64,000 nt of DNA from Acidimicrobiaceae bacterium (GCA_003138855.1 PLHF01000011.1:62001-126000); one strand, 5' to 3'; positions 54,879-63,184 are shown, numbered from the stretch's first letter. Notes: generated from the letters alone by a model not told the origin. Numbers and translations: made by a program.

Positions 54879-55312
54879 CGGTCGGTTCGACTCCAAGGCT
54901 AGGCGTCCGTCGGTCCGGGGACCTCGACCTGGCAACGATTTCGCTCCTCGTGGCGGCCGGACGTCCGCTCGCCGCCGTTCATTCCGTCCGGTAGCTCGCG
55001 ATGCTGTCGATGCGGCCCGGCCCGGGGCGTGGCGGGCCGGGGATCGTGGGTCGCCGGCACGTCTTGACCACTCTCACTGCCTGGGCTTAACCGCCGATAA
55101 TGTATATTATGTCAAGTACAGCAGAACGGTGTCTCAGGCCGAGATACGGGAGCCACACCCTCCGGCACGTCCAGGGGCGAACTAGGCACAGACTTCTACT
55201 TCAGCAGGTCTGGATGGGTGCCGATGGCAACAACATGACTTCCATGGGAACCGGACACTCCGAAATGAGCGTCAGACTTGCGTCCAACGAGGCATCGAAG
55301 GCTCAGGACCCG
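54879..55312. other. Gene-free stretch upstream of the pilin
   Basis: The P450 remnant's promoter side is GC-rich. Near 55095-55121 the sequence turns AT-rich (GATAATGTATATTATG) and then has the 16-bp element ATTATGTCAAGTACAG. The plus frame there reads VYYVKYSRTV, similar to HYVKYRIT in the zinc-finger remnant at 56.3 kb. No complete gene is seen. The AT-rich part is the probable pilin promoter region. Confidence 0.45.
55106..55121 (+). repeat. 16-bp direct repeat, left copy
   Basis: ATTATGTCAAGTACAG. It matches 56301-56316 (ATTACGTCAAGTACAG) in 15 of 16 positions. The two copies bracket the pilin gene at a distance of 1195 bases. Confidence 0.8.
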
Positions 55313-55987
55313 ATGACGACCTGGCAACGACTGCAGCCCGTCCTGTCGAGCACGCATCGGCTCGACGCCTTGCGTGCCGTCTCCGCCCACACCGTCACTG
55401 ATGCCGGTTTCACCCTCATCGAGCTCATGGTGGTCCTGTTGATTCTGGCCATCTTGCTGGCAATCGCCATTCCCACGTTCCTGGGTGTGACGAAGTCGGC
55501 AAATGACCGGGCGGCGCAGTCCAACCTCAACACCGCCATGTTGAACGCCAAGGCTGCGTACCAGTCGAACAGCCAGACCTACGCCGGTGTCACCACGGTG
55601 ACGTTGACCAGCGCAGAGCCGAGCCTGAGCTTCGTTGCAACTAACTCGACCGGTCAGGGCGTGATCTCGGTCAACGCCACGGACGGCCATGCCATCGTGT
55701 TGGCTGCGTTTTCGAAGTCCAACAACTGCTGGTATCAGATCGACAATCCGTCGGGTACCTTCGTGACTGCTGCCGCACCGTTCCTCGGGACCGTCAGCGG
55801 AGGTGCCACCTCAATGGCGCTCCCCGTCACGACCGTCACGGCCGGTAACCTGGTGTTCCCCACGGTGGCTGGCACGGTCTACGTCGAGGTGAAGGGTGAC
55901 TCCGCCCCCGGCGACTGCAGCGCAGCGGTTCCCCAGTACCACGGCACTTCCTACCAGTGGAAGACGACTGGATTCCCGTCCATCTGA
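55313..55987 (+). CDS. Type IV pilin-like protein
   Basis: A 224-residue prepilin from ATG 55313, giving a 32-residue leader ending in VTDAG. The prepilin peptidase site is G32|F33, followed by FTLIELMVVLLILAILLAIA with the conserved Glu at mature position 5. The hydrophobic spine ends IPTFLGVTKSANDRAAQSNL. The C-terminal domain is Thr/Ser/Val-rich with two Cys (NNCWYQ and GDCSAA) that could form a disulfide. Earlier in-frame ATGs exist at 55214, 55235, 55244 and 55265. No assembly genes (pilB, pilC, pilD) are near, so it is an orphan or cassette-like pilin. Confidence 0.82.
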   Translation: MTTWQRLQPVLSSTHRLDALRAVSAHTVTDAGFTLIELMVVLLILAILLAIAIPTFLGVTKSANDRAAQSNLNTAMLNAKAAYQSNSQTYAGVTTVTLTSAEPSLSFVATNSTGQGVISVNATDGHAIVLAAFSKSNNCWYQIDNPSGTFVTAAAPFLGTVSGGATSMALPVTTVTAGNLVFPTVAGTVYVEVKGDSAPGDCSAAVPQYHGTSYQWKTTGFPSI

Positions 55988-56167
55988 CGCTGGACGACGT
56001 GACTTCGGCTCAGACCCTATCCATGAGATGGGAGCCGCCATTCTGAAAGTGCCGTACTTTGGCGCCCTCCAGAGGCCGCTGAACCCATAACGTACGCGTA
56101 ACGCCAACCGTAACCATCCGTAACGCAGTGCCGTTTTGGGGCATGGCTAGAGACTCAGCGGCGGCGC
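55988..56167. repeat. Gene-free region with four phased TAAC repeats
   Basis: TAAC occurs at 56088, 56099, 56111 and 56121 (as CATAACG, GCGTAACG, CCGTAAC and CCGTAACG), 10-12 bases apart and thus on one face of the helix. This looks like a multimeric protein-binding site. Nothing else is recognised in this 180-base stretch. Confidence 0.5.
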
Positions 56168-56340
56168 AGACTGCCCCGCAAGTGCCCATCGTGCGATGAG
56201 CTGGTGGTGACGGACACGCGGGCGATCTACTGCTCCCCCGCCTGCAAGCAGGCGGCGTGCCGTCTCAGAGGAAGACAGTTATCGGACGCCAGCGTTGCGC
56301 ATTACGTCAAGTACAGAATCACGCCGGGTAAGGCCGGGTC
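56168..56340 (+). pseudogene. Zinc-knuckle protein remnant
   Basis: The frame reads RLPRKCPSCDELVV, then YCSPACKQAACRLRGRQL and HYVKYRITPG. Spacing of CPSC and CSPACKQAAC matches small zinc-knuckle proteins such as the one at 53.4 kb. No start codon stands in frame upstream; an ATG at 56143 is one frame off, suggesting a frameshift. The frame runs on into sequence antisense to the pilin remnant. Confidence 0.4.
56301..56316 (+). repeat. 16-bp direct repeat, right copy
   Basis: ATTACGTCAAGTACAG, partner of 55106-55121. It lies inside the zinc-knuckle remnant, encoding the HYVKYR part. Confidence 0.8.
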
Positions 56341-56545
56341 AGGTCAGGATCTGGCTGCTGTAGACGGACCTGCCGGCGATCAACGCGGTGTCGAGGTCGG
56401 ACCGGGTAGCCCGATGAATGGCCGGGTTCGTCTCGCCGAGGAATGTTCGAATGGCGATGGCAAGCAGGATGACCGGGATCAACTGTACGACCATGATCTC
56501 GACGAGAGTGCAACCGGCATGGGCACCGAAACGGTTCCCCTCGGG
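56339..56545 (-). pseudogene. Type IV pilin N-terminal remnant, inverted relative to the intact pilin
   Basis: On the minus strand the frame gives HAGCTLVEIMVVQLIPVILL, then AIAIRTFLGETNPAIHRAT and ALIAGRSVYSSQILT before a stop at 56339. This aligns along its length with the intact pilin (DAGFTLIELMVVLLILAILL, then AIAIPTFLGVTKSANDRAA), but the +1 Phe is Cys and Pro is Arg at the end of the helix. There is no C-terminal domain. It is a decayed second pilin in opposite orientation. Confidence 0.75.
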
Positions 56546-56884
56546 TAGCCCGCTCCCGAACAGCCTGAACGGTTGGTGTCGAAATTCTACGGCGGCAGGA
56601 GCCGTGACACCAAGGGATATGGCACGAGCGTCGGCGCCTGCATCATGCCGAGCCGGAACGGCGCGGGCACCGAGCGCGTCGTGCCGAAACGATGTGCGCG
56701 CTCCCCCGCCCGGAGGGCTTACGGGTCGCTGCGGACCCGTCGCTGTCGCTGTGGAGACGTGACCTTCGGCCCTGGTGTGCTAAGGAAGACACCATCACCA
56801 TTGCAACAAGGAGTTAGCAGGCATCCGGCGGACCTTCAATTCCGGGGGTTCGTTCGCCTGTCTAGGAAGGAAGAAAGGATTGTG
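56546..56884. other. Gene-free stretch before the histone-like gene
   Basis: No convincing ORF is seen in these about 340 bases. Part of it (56560-56760) may be further pilin-region debris. The end holds the leader and ribosome site (GGAAGGAAG) of the next gene. Confidence 0.4.
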
Positions 56885-57319
56885 ATGGCGCCCAGCAATG
56901 CCAAGTCAACCAATGAGGATGTGTTCGAGTTCGTTCGCAAGAGCGAAGAGGCCGTTCTGGAAGTCGGACGAAGGTGGGCCGAGACGTTGAGTGACTTCGT
57001 TCCGGCGGAGGTACCCTTGGCCCGTGAGATGACCAAGCAGGTGCTCGAGTTCCTCGAGGACCTCCTGAAGATCCAGCGCGACTTCGCCGAGCAGGTGTTC
57101 GACGAGACCACGAAGGCAGCCCGGAAGACGACCAAGGCAGCCAAGAAGACCACCAAGGCGGCGACGAAGACCACCAAGGCGGCGACGAAGACGGCCAAGG
57201 ACGCTGCCAAGAAGGTACGGGCCCCGAGGGCCACGAAGCGTGCGCCCGCAAAGCGTGCGCCCGCAAAGCGTGCACCCGCCAAGCGTCCGGCGGCTAAGAA
57301 GGCGGCAGCGAGCCGGTAG
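56885..57319 (+). CDS. Histone H1-like lysine-rich protein with phasin-like N-terminus
   Basis: A 144-residue protein. Residues 1-75 form acidic amphipathic helices (VFEFVRKSEEAVLEVGRRWA, LEFLEDLLKIQRDFAEQVFD) like phasin or apolipoprotein-type surface helices. Residues 76-144 are Lys/Ala/Thr/Pro-rich, with KTTKAA repeats and three RAPAK units (57239-57283), resembling bacterial H1-like (HC1, AlgP) tails that bind DNA. Such fusions also occur in granule-associated proteins that link storage granules to the nucleoid. GGAAGGAAG before ATG 56885 is the ribosome site. Confidence 0.8.
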   Translation: MAPSNAKSTNEDVFEFVRKSEEAVLEVGRRWAETLSDFVPAEVPLAREMTKQVLEFLEDLLKIQRDFAEQVFDETTKAARKTTKAAKKTTKAATKTTKAATKTAKDAAKKVRAPRATKRAPAKRAPAKRAPAKRPAAKKAAASR

Positions 57320-57679
57320 TGCCCTGGTGAGGCCGAGCCGGTCAGCGCTCGGACGTGCGACGCCGGCATGCGGGCGTCAGCAGTCCCAGCGCTTGGCCGG
57401 CACGGCCCCCAAGAGGCGATCGCCACCGGTCGTCGGTCCCGGTCGCCGAGTCGAGACAGGCTTCGGGCACCAGCAGGTTCTGGGGGTGCGGTCGTGTCCC
57501 TGAGCCGTCGTCACGGCCGTGGCACACCGGCTGGTTCCGTCCCCCTCTGAACCCCTGCAGGTGCGCCGGCGCTCGTCCGGGCCTCACGCCGGCCGGAGAG
57601 CGCCTTGCGGTTTAGTATCGCGGGCAACCGCCCGTTCCGACCTCGGGGGCGGCGCTACATCGTCCTCAAGGAGGAAACC
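57320..57679. other. Gene-free stretch before the class II aldolase gene
   Basis: These 360 bases contain several short overlapping frames but no recognisable product. TAGTAT near 57614 is a probable -10 box for the next gene, followed by the short hairpin CGGGCAACCGCCCG and the AAGGAGG ribosome site. Confidence 0.45.
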
Positions 57680-58444
57680 GTGCCCGACGTCGTGAGACTG
57701 CCACCGCAGATGAAGTTCGACTCGCCCGAGGAGGAGCGGCTCCATCGCAAGCAGCGGCTGGCCGCGGCGTTCCGGCTCTTCTCGCGGTTCGGGTTCGACG
57801 AGGGCGTAGCTGGGCACATCACGGCCAGGGACCCGGAACGGCTGGACCATTTCTGGGTGAACCCCTTCGGGATGTACTTCGGCCACATCGCAGTGTCGGA
57901 CCTGATCCTCGTGAACCACCGAGGGGAGGTGGTCGAGGGCGACAAGCCCGTGAACATCGCCGCCTTCGCCATCCACTCGCAGGTACACGCGGCGCGCCCG
58001 GACGTGGTGGCCGCGGCGCACGCCCACTCCGTCCACGGCAAGTCGTGGTCGGCGCTGGGACGCCTGTTGGATCCCATCACCCAGGATGTGTGCGCGTTCT
58101 ACGAGGACCACAGCGTCTTCGACGACTACACCGGCGTGGTGGTCGACGTCGAAGATGGAAAGCGCATCGCCCATGCACTCGGTGGAAACAAGGCGGCCAT
58201 CCTCCGGAACCATGGGCTGATGACCGTGGGACAGTCGGTCGACGAGGCGGCGTGGTGGTTCATCACCATGGAGCGTTCGTGTCAGGCCCAACTGCTCGCC
58301 TCGGCTGCGGGCACGCCAGTGTTGATCGACCCCGACATGGCCCGGCTCACCCACGGCCAGGTCGGATCCCAACTGGCCGGCTGGTTCAGCTTTCAGCCGC
58401 TCTTCGAACGGATCGTCAGGGAGCAGCCCGACCTGCTGGAGTGA
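57680..58444 (+). CDS. Class II aldolase/adducin-family protein
   Basis: A 254-residue protein from GTG 57680, which has an excellent AAGGAGG site. The fold signature is GHITARDPERLDHFWVNPFG near the N-terminus. Zinc ligands are in AAAHAHSVHGKSW (His-x-His) and ILRNHGLMTVG. Family members cleave or epimerise sugar phosphates, for example fuculose-phosphate aldolase. This version resembles the adducin-like group of uncertain substrate. It stands alone on its strand. Confidence 0.88.
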   Translation: MPDVVRLPPQMKFDSPEEERLHRKQRLAAAFRLFSRFGFDEGVAGHITARDPERLDHFWVNPFGMYFGHIAVSDLILVNHRGEVVEGDKPVNIAAFAIHSQVHAARPDVVAAAHAHSVHGKSWSALGRLLDPITQDVCAFYEDHSVFDDYTGVVVDVEDGKRIAHALGGNKAAILRNHGLMTVGQSVDEAAWWFITMERSCQAQLLASAAGTPVLIDPDMARLTHGQVGSQLAGWFSFQPLFERIVREQPDLLE

Positions 58445-58520
58445 GGGGGGCCACGGCCCGGGACGGCCACCCGGCCGCTGCACGGGCCCTCCTAAGGGCC
58501 CTGCGGAGGCCCGCAGGTTG

Positions 58521-59015
58521 TCACGTGGAGCGCGACGGTGAAGGCGGGCGCTCGGGGGTGAGGATGACCACCGGGATCTCTCTGCTGGTGTGCCGCTGAT
58601 AGACGTCGTAGCGACCGGTGACCCCGGGGTGGAAGAGGCGCGCCATGCCCCGATTGGTCCGATTGACCAATGGCCAGAGTTGCGCTCGTTCCTCCGGGTC
58701 GGCAACTCGCGCTGACGCCCTGAACGCCCGGCGGCCCACCCGGAGAGTGACCTCCGGGTGGGCCTGGAGGTTGAGCAGCCAGGCCGGAGGGCGGTCGCTT
58801 CCCCCATTGGAGGCCACGACGATGAAGTCCCCCCGGTCGCGGCAGTAGGTCAGGCCGTTGGTGCGGGGTTCCCCGGATTTCCGTCCGACGGTGGTGATCA
58901 ACAGTGCGGGCACCCGGTTGCTGTGTTTGCCGACCCGCCCATCGGACTGTTCGTAGATGTACTTGTGGAACCGGAGGTATGGCCCCACGAAGCGGGTGGT
59001 GAAGATCCCGTCCAT
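58521..59015 (-). CDS. Deazaflavin (F420)-dependent nitroreductase-family protein
   Basis: A 164-residue Ddn-like protein. PALLITTVGRKSGEPRTNGL is the family signature for cofactor binding, followed by DFIVVASNGGSDRPPAWLLN and HPEVTLRVGRRAFRA. The N-terminal helix FHKYIYEQSDGRVG is typical of membrane-proximal Ddn. Likely uses F420H2. It lies 12 bases downstream of gcvPB and may be read through from the glycine-cleavage operon. Confidence 0.9.
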   Translation of the reverse strand: MDGIFTTRFVGPYLRFHKYIYEQSDGRVGKHSNRVPALLITTVGRKSGEPRTNGLTYCRDRGDFIVVASNGGSDRPPAWLLNLQAHPEVTLRVGRRAFRASARVADPEERAQLWPLVNRTNRGMARLFHPGVTGRYDVYQRHTSREIPVVILTPERPPSPSRST

Positions 59016-59027
59016 GACCGGCCTGGG

Positions 59028-60572
59028 TCAGTTCCGGGCGTCGAAGGTGGGGATCAGGGTGCGGGCCGCCCTGGCTTCGTCCAGCCGTCGTACCGGGGTG
59101 AAGTGGGGGAACTGGGCTATCCACCCGGAGTCCTCCGTGTTCGCCTCGAGGGCGATGCGCTCGAGGGACTCTGCGAGCGCTTGGAGGGTCTGGGGACTCT
59201 CCGTTTCGGTCGGCTCGATCATGAGCGCCTCCTCGACGATCAGCGGGAAATAGACCGTCGGGGCGTGGAATCCCTCCTCCAACAGGCGTTTGGCGACGTC
59301 GAGGGCCCGCACCCCGTGTTCGTGCTTCATGGTCCGCGCCGACAGCACCACCTCGTGCATGCAGGGCCGATCGAAGGGCACGTCGTAGGTGCCGGTCAGC
59401 CTCTGGCGGATCCAGTTCGCGTTGAGGACGGCGATCTCGGCGATGCGCTTCAGGCCGTCACCGCCATTGGCCAGGATGTAGGCGAGTGCACGGGCCAGCA
59501 CCAACGAGTTGCCGTGCCAGGTGTGCACCCGCCCGATGGACCTGGGTGGCGTCACCCATTCGTAGGTCGGCGATGTGCCGCCCTTGTCCATCCGGGCTGG
59601 ACGAGGGCCGGGCAGGTACGGGACGAGGCGCTCCGAGACGGCCACCGGCCCTGCGCCGGGCCCTCCTCCGCCATGGGGTGTGGCGAAGGTCTTGTGCAGG
59701 TTCATGTGGACGATGTCGAAACCCATGTCACCGGGGCGCACCACCCCGAGGATGGCGTTGAGGTTGGCGCCGTCGTAGTAAAGGAGCCCACCGACCCCGT
59801 GCACCGCGGCGGCGATGGAGGCGATGTCCTCTTCGAACAGACCCAGGGTGTTGGGATTGGTGAGCATGATGCCGGCAACGTCTTCGTCGAGCACCGCGGC
59901 CAGTGCCGCCATGTTGACGCACCCACGCTCGTCACTCGGCACCGTCACCACCTCGAACCCTCCCAGTGTCACCGATGCCGGATTGGTGCCGTGGGCGGAG
60001 TCGGGGATGATGACCTTGTGGCGGACCTGTCCCTGGGCCTCGTGCCACGCCCGCATGAGGAGCAGGCCGGTCAGCTCGCCGGCAGCGCCGGCTGCCGGCT
60101 GCAGGGTGGCTGCGGCCATGCCGGTGATCTCACAGAGGGCCTCCTCCAGTTCTACGAACAGGCCGAGCCACCCCTGGGTCAGGGACGCCGGAGCGGCCGG
60201 GTGGACGCCGGCCAACCCCGGGAGCTCTGCCACCGCGTCGCACACCTTGGGGTTGTACTTCATCGTGCACGATCCGAGGGGGTAGGCCCCGAGGTCGACG
60301 GAGAACTGGCGGTGGGACAGCCGGGTGAAATGGGCGACCAGGTCGCGCTCGGAAACCTCCGCCAGGCGAACGGGCTTCTCCCGACGATGGCCGGCGGGCA
60401 CCAGTTGGTCGATGGGCACCTCGGGGATGCCCGTGGTGCGCAACGACCACGAGTGACGGCCCGCGTGGGAAAGTTCGAACAGGGTCGGCTCGGTGTCGCG
60501 GCCCAGGAGGGGCGCACTGCTGGCCTTGCCGCCCGGGGCCCCACCCGGAGGTACGGTCGTCGGCTCACTCAT
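59028..60572 (-). CDS. gcvPB: Glycine dehydrogenase (decarboxylating) subunit 2
   Basis: PLP-bearing half of the split P-protein of the glycine cleavage system. About 514 residues. The PLP lysine is in HMNLHKTFATPHGGGGPG (about residue 294). PLGSCTMKYNPK and GVHPAAPASLTQGWLGLF are the typical N-terminal blocks, and DSAHGTNPASVTLGGFEV lies before the lysine. The ATG at 60572 shares one base with the gcvPA stop (TGATG); a GTG three bases earlier is possible. Confidence 0.95.
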   Translation of the reverse strand: MSEPTTVPPGGAPGGKASSAPLLGRDTEPTLFELSHAGRHSWSLRTTGIPEVPIDQLVPAGHRREKPVRLAEVSERDLVAHFTRLSHRQFSVDLGAYPLGSCTMKYNPKVCDAVAELPGLAGVHPAAPASLTQGWLGLFVELEEALCEITGMAAATLQPAAGAAGELTGLLLMRAWHEAQGQVRHKVIIPDSAHGTNPASVTLGGFEVVTVPSDERGCVNMAALAAVLDEDVAGIMLTNPNTLGLFEEDIASIAAAVHGVGGLLYYDGANLNAILGVVRPGDMGFDIVHMNLHKTFATPHGGGGPGAGPVAVSERLVPYLPGPRPARMDKGGTSPTYEWVTPPRSIGRVHTWHGNSLVLARALAYILANGGDGLKRIAEIAVLNANWIRQRLTGTYDVPFDRPCMHEVVLSARTMKHEHGVRALDVAKRLLEEGFHAPTVYFPLIVEEALMIEPTETESPQTLQALAESLERIALEANTEDSGWIAQFPHFTPVRRLDEARAARTLIPTFDARN

Positions 60573-61921
60573 CACGCCACCGCCTTGGCCAGCGCCGTGG
60601 CGTAGGCGTCGATCTCGTCACGCGTCCTGCGTTCGGTCACGGCGATCAGCAGCCCGTGCTCACCGTCGTCGAACTCGCCATCCAGGGCGATCCCCGCCAG
60701 AAAGCCGGCATCGGCCATGCGGTCGATGACCGTCTCCGCGGGGACGGGGAGGCGGACGGCAAACTCCCGCAGGACCGGTGCGTCGACGAACGGAACCACC
60801 CTGTCCAGCGAGAGCAGCGCATCCCTGGTGTACCTGGTGGCCTGCGCACAGCGCCGGGCCACCTCGACGAGGCCGGAGGTGCCCAGCCAGCCGAGCTGGA
60901 TGGCCGCGGTCACCGCCATCAACGTCTGATTGGTGCACACGTTGGAGGTGGCCTTCTCGCGCCTGATGTCCTGTTCCCGGGCCCGCAGGGTGGTCACGTA
61001 GGCGCGCCGGTCGTCCACATCGACCGTCTCCCCCACCAGCCGGCCGGGGAGCCGCCGGACGTGGGAGGCGGCACAGGCGAAGAGACCGAGGTACGGGCCG
61101 CCGAAACCGAGCGCGGTACCGAACACCTGGCCCTCCCCCACCATGACGTCGGCTCCCCACTCCCCTGCCGATTTGAGCAGGCCCGCGGCGACCGGATCGG
61201 TGCCGACTACCAGCAACGCCCCGGTACGGTCGCAGACGTCCCGGGCCGGGCCCAGGTCCTCGATGCACCCCAGGTAGTTGGGGTAACCGACCAGCACCAC
61301 ACCGGGCGGATCCCCCGACTCGGCATCCACGTCCGGCCAGGCGGTGACCCCGCCGGCCAACGGAATGGTCTGCAACCGGTGTCCGGTGCCTGCGGCGAAG
61401 GTGGCGAGCATCTGGCGCCAATGCGGATGGATCCCGGCCGACACCCACACGGTATGGCGACCCGAGGCCGCCGCTCCGAGGTTGACCGCCTCCACCGCCG
61501 CGCTCCCCCCGTCGTAGAGGGAAGCGTTGGCCACCGGCAACCCTGCCAGCCTGGCCACCATGGTCTGGTACTCGAAGATGGCCTGCAGGACACCCTGGGC
61601 CACTTCGGGCTGGTACGGGGTGTACGAGGTGACGAACTCCGACCGCCCCGCCAGGGCGCGGGTCACCGCGGGAATCTCGTGGTCGTAGGCACCGCCACCG
61701 GCGAAGCAGACCAGCCGGTCCGTGCGGGAGCGGTTCTGCTCCCCGAACGCCTCCATATGGGCCAGGACGTCGGGTTCGCCGACACCGTCGGCCAGCTCGA
61801 GCGCCCGTTGCAGCTTGAGCGCCTCGGGCACTGCGTCGAACAGCTCGTCCAGGGAGGACAGGCCGAGGAAGGCGAGCATGGCGGCCACTTCGTCGTCGGT
61901 GTGCGGGATGTAGTTGCCCAC
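60572..61921 (-). CDS. gcvPA: Glycine dehydrogenase (decarboxylating) subunit 1
   Basis: The other half of the split P-protein, 449 residues. It starts GNYIPHTDDEVAAMLAFLGL, typical for subunit 1. Later blocks are VTSYTPYQPEVAQGVLQAIF with the family YTPYQ motif, NASLYDGGSAAVEAVNLGAA and EKATSNVCTNQTL. The GTG start has a GAGGAG ribosome site. It is coupled to gcvPB and preceded by gcvT with a gap of 117 bases. Confidence 0.95.
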   Translation of the reverse strand: MGNYIPHTDDEVAAMLAFLGLSSLDELFDAVPEALKLQRALELADGVGEPDVLAHMEAFGEQNRSRTDRLVCFAGGGAYDHEIPAVTRALAGRSEFVTSYTPYQPEVAQGVLQAIFEYQTMVARLAGLPVANASLYDGGSAAVEAVNLGAAASGRHTVWVSAGIHPHWRQMLATFAAGTGHRLQTIPLAGGVTAWPDVDAESGDPPGVVLVGYPNYLGCIEDLGPARDVCDRTGALLVVGTDPVAAGLLKSAGEWGADVMVGEGQVFGTALGFGGPYLGLFACAASHVRRLPGRLVGETVDVDDRRAYVTTLRAREQDIRREKATSNVCTNQTLMAVTAAIQLGWLGTSGLVEVARRCAQATRYTRDALLSLDRVVPFVDAPVLREFAVRLPVPAETVIDRMADAGFLAGIALDGEFDDGEHGLLIAVTERRTRDEIDAYATALAKAVA

Positions 61922-61990
61922 AGGGTGCTCCTCAAACTCCGTCTTGACTTGTCGGATGTCTCGGTGGATGGTGCGGTCTCGATGTGTGCT

Positions 61991-62015
61991 GTCCGGACGG
62001 GCGTTGCGTCCGGAC
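61991..62015 (-). promoter_or_regulatory. Hairpin between gcvT and gcvPA
   Basis: GTCCGGAC at 61991-61998 and again at 62008-62015. Each is a palindrome, and the two can pair as an 8-bp stem with a 9-base loop. It could be an attenuator or an RNA-processing site. Confidence 0.4.
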
Positions 62016-62038
62016 GTGCCCCTCGGGTGGTCAGGTCG

Positions 62039-63172
62039 TCAGTCGGCCGGTGGCGATGCCCACGCACCGGCGCGCACGAACGGGGTGCTCACTATGGTCG
62101 CCGGGATGGCCCGACCTCGCTGTTCGATGTCCACGGCTGTCGACGGCATCGGGTCGACGGCGGCGTCGACGAATGCCAGCGCGATCCCATGGCCCAGCAT
62201 CGGTGAGAAGTTCCCACTGGTCACCGAGCCCACCGGCTGTCCGTCCCTTGCCACCGTCGAGCCCTCGCGCGGGGGCTGGCGGCCTTCGGTTGCCAGGCCC
62301 ACGAGGCGCCGGGGCACACCGTGCTCCCGCTCGGCCAGAAGAGGGGTACGTCCACGGAACTCCGCCTTGTCCCAGCCGACGACCCAGCCCAACCCGGCCT
62401 GCAACGGGGTGATGCCCGGGCCGAGCTCGTGCCCGTGCAGGGGAAGAGCTGCCTCGAGCCGGAGGGTATCGCGAGCGCCGAGGCCGGCCGGTTGCGCACC
62501 GGCCGCAAGGAGTGCGGCCCACAGGGCGGGGGCGACCTCATTGGGGATCGCGCATTCCACGCCGTCCTCGCCGGTGTAGCCGGTCCCGGCTACGACGCAC
62601 TCCGCCCCTTCGAAGGTGAACGGCTGCACGCCGAAGCGCGGCACCGAGGCAGCGTCCGGCAGCAAGGTGGCCAGTCGGGCCCGGGCATGGGGGCCCTGTA
62701 CGGCGATGATGCACCGTGAGGTGGTGGTGTCCTGCCCACCGATGGCCTCCACCACGCGTTCGGTGTTGGAGGCGTTGGGCATGACGTCGAAGACGTCCTC
62801 GGACAGCCACCACGCGATGATGTCGTCGACCACCGAGCCATCCCGGTCGTCGAGCAGGTGGGTGTACTGAGCCCGTCCCGGACGGATCTTTCGAAGGTCG
62901 TTGGACAGTGCCCCCTGGAGGAGCTCGAGTGAGCCGGGGCCAGCCACCCGCACGGTGCCCAGGTGGCTGACGTCGAAGATGACCGCATCCTGGCGGCAGG
63001 CCCGGTGCTCGGCGATGGTCCCCTCGCCGTAGGAGAGCGGCATCTCCCAGCCACCGAAACCGACCAACTTCGCCCCCAACTGGCGATGGGCATCGATCAG
63101 GGCGGTATGGCGGAGGGCGTCGCCATCCTCGGTGCCGGGTGCGTCGGTGGGCACCGTGGGGGTATCGCTCAC
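62039..63172 (-). CDS. gcvT: Aminomethyltransferase (glycine cleavage T protein)
   Basis: Transfers the aminomethyl carbon to tetrahydrofolate and releases ammonia. It has 377 residues. The N-terminal ALIDAHRQLGAKLVGFGGWE is the family start. Middle block: SVPRFGVQPFTFEGAECVVA. AGTGYTGEDGVECAIPNEVA contains the conserved GYTGExG folate-site motif. GARDTLRLEAALPLHGHEL is also conserved. The GTG start lies six bases after TATCCT. It is first in gcvT-gcvPA-gcvPB; gcvH is not in the cluster. Confidence 0.95.
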   Translation of the reverse strand: MSDTPTVPTDAPGTEDGDALRHTALIDAHRQLGAKLVGFGGWEMPLSYGEGTIAEHRACRQDAVIFDVSHLGTVRVAGPGSLELLQGALSNDLRKIRPGRAQYTHLLDDRDGSVVDDIIAWWLSEDVFDVMPNASNTERVVEAIGGQDTTTSRCIIAVQGPHARARLATLLPDAASVPRFGVQPFTFEGAECVVAGTGYTGEDGVECAIPNEVAPALWAALLAAGAQPAGLGARDTLRLEAALPLHGHELGPGITPLQAGLGWVVGWDKAEFRGRTPLLAEREHGVPRRLVGLATEGRQPPREGSTVARDGQPVGSVTSGNFSPMLGHGIALAFVDAAVDPMPSTAVDIEQRGRAIPATIVSTPFVRAGAWASPPAD

Positions 63173-63184
63173 GCCGAAAGGATA
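63170..63184 (-). promoter_or_regulatory. Leaderless-type promoter of gcvT
   Basis: TATCCT at 63184-63179 (minus strand), six bases, then GTG 63172. Confidence 0.5.

Noticed and set aside
54229..55185. Plus-strand ORF running from P450 antisense into the pilin upstream region.
   Set aside because: The first two thirds is antisense to the P450 remnant; only the last few residues (VYYVKY) are of interest as a possible remnant.
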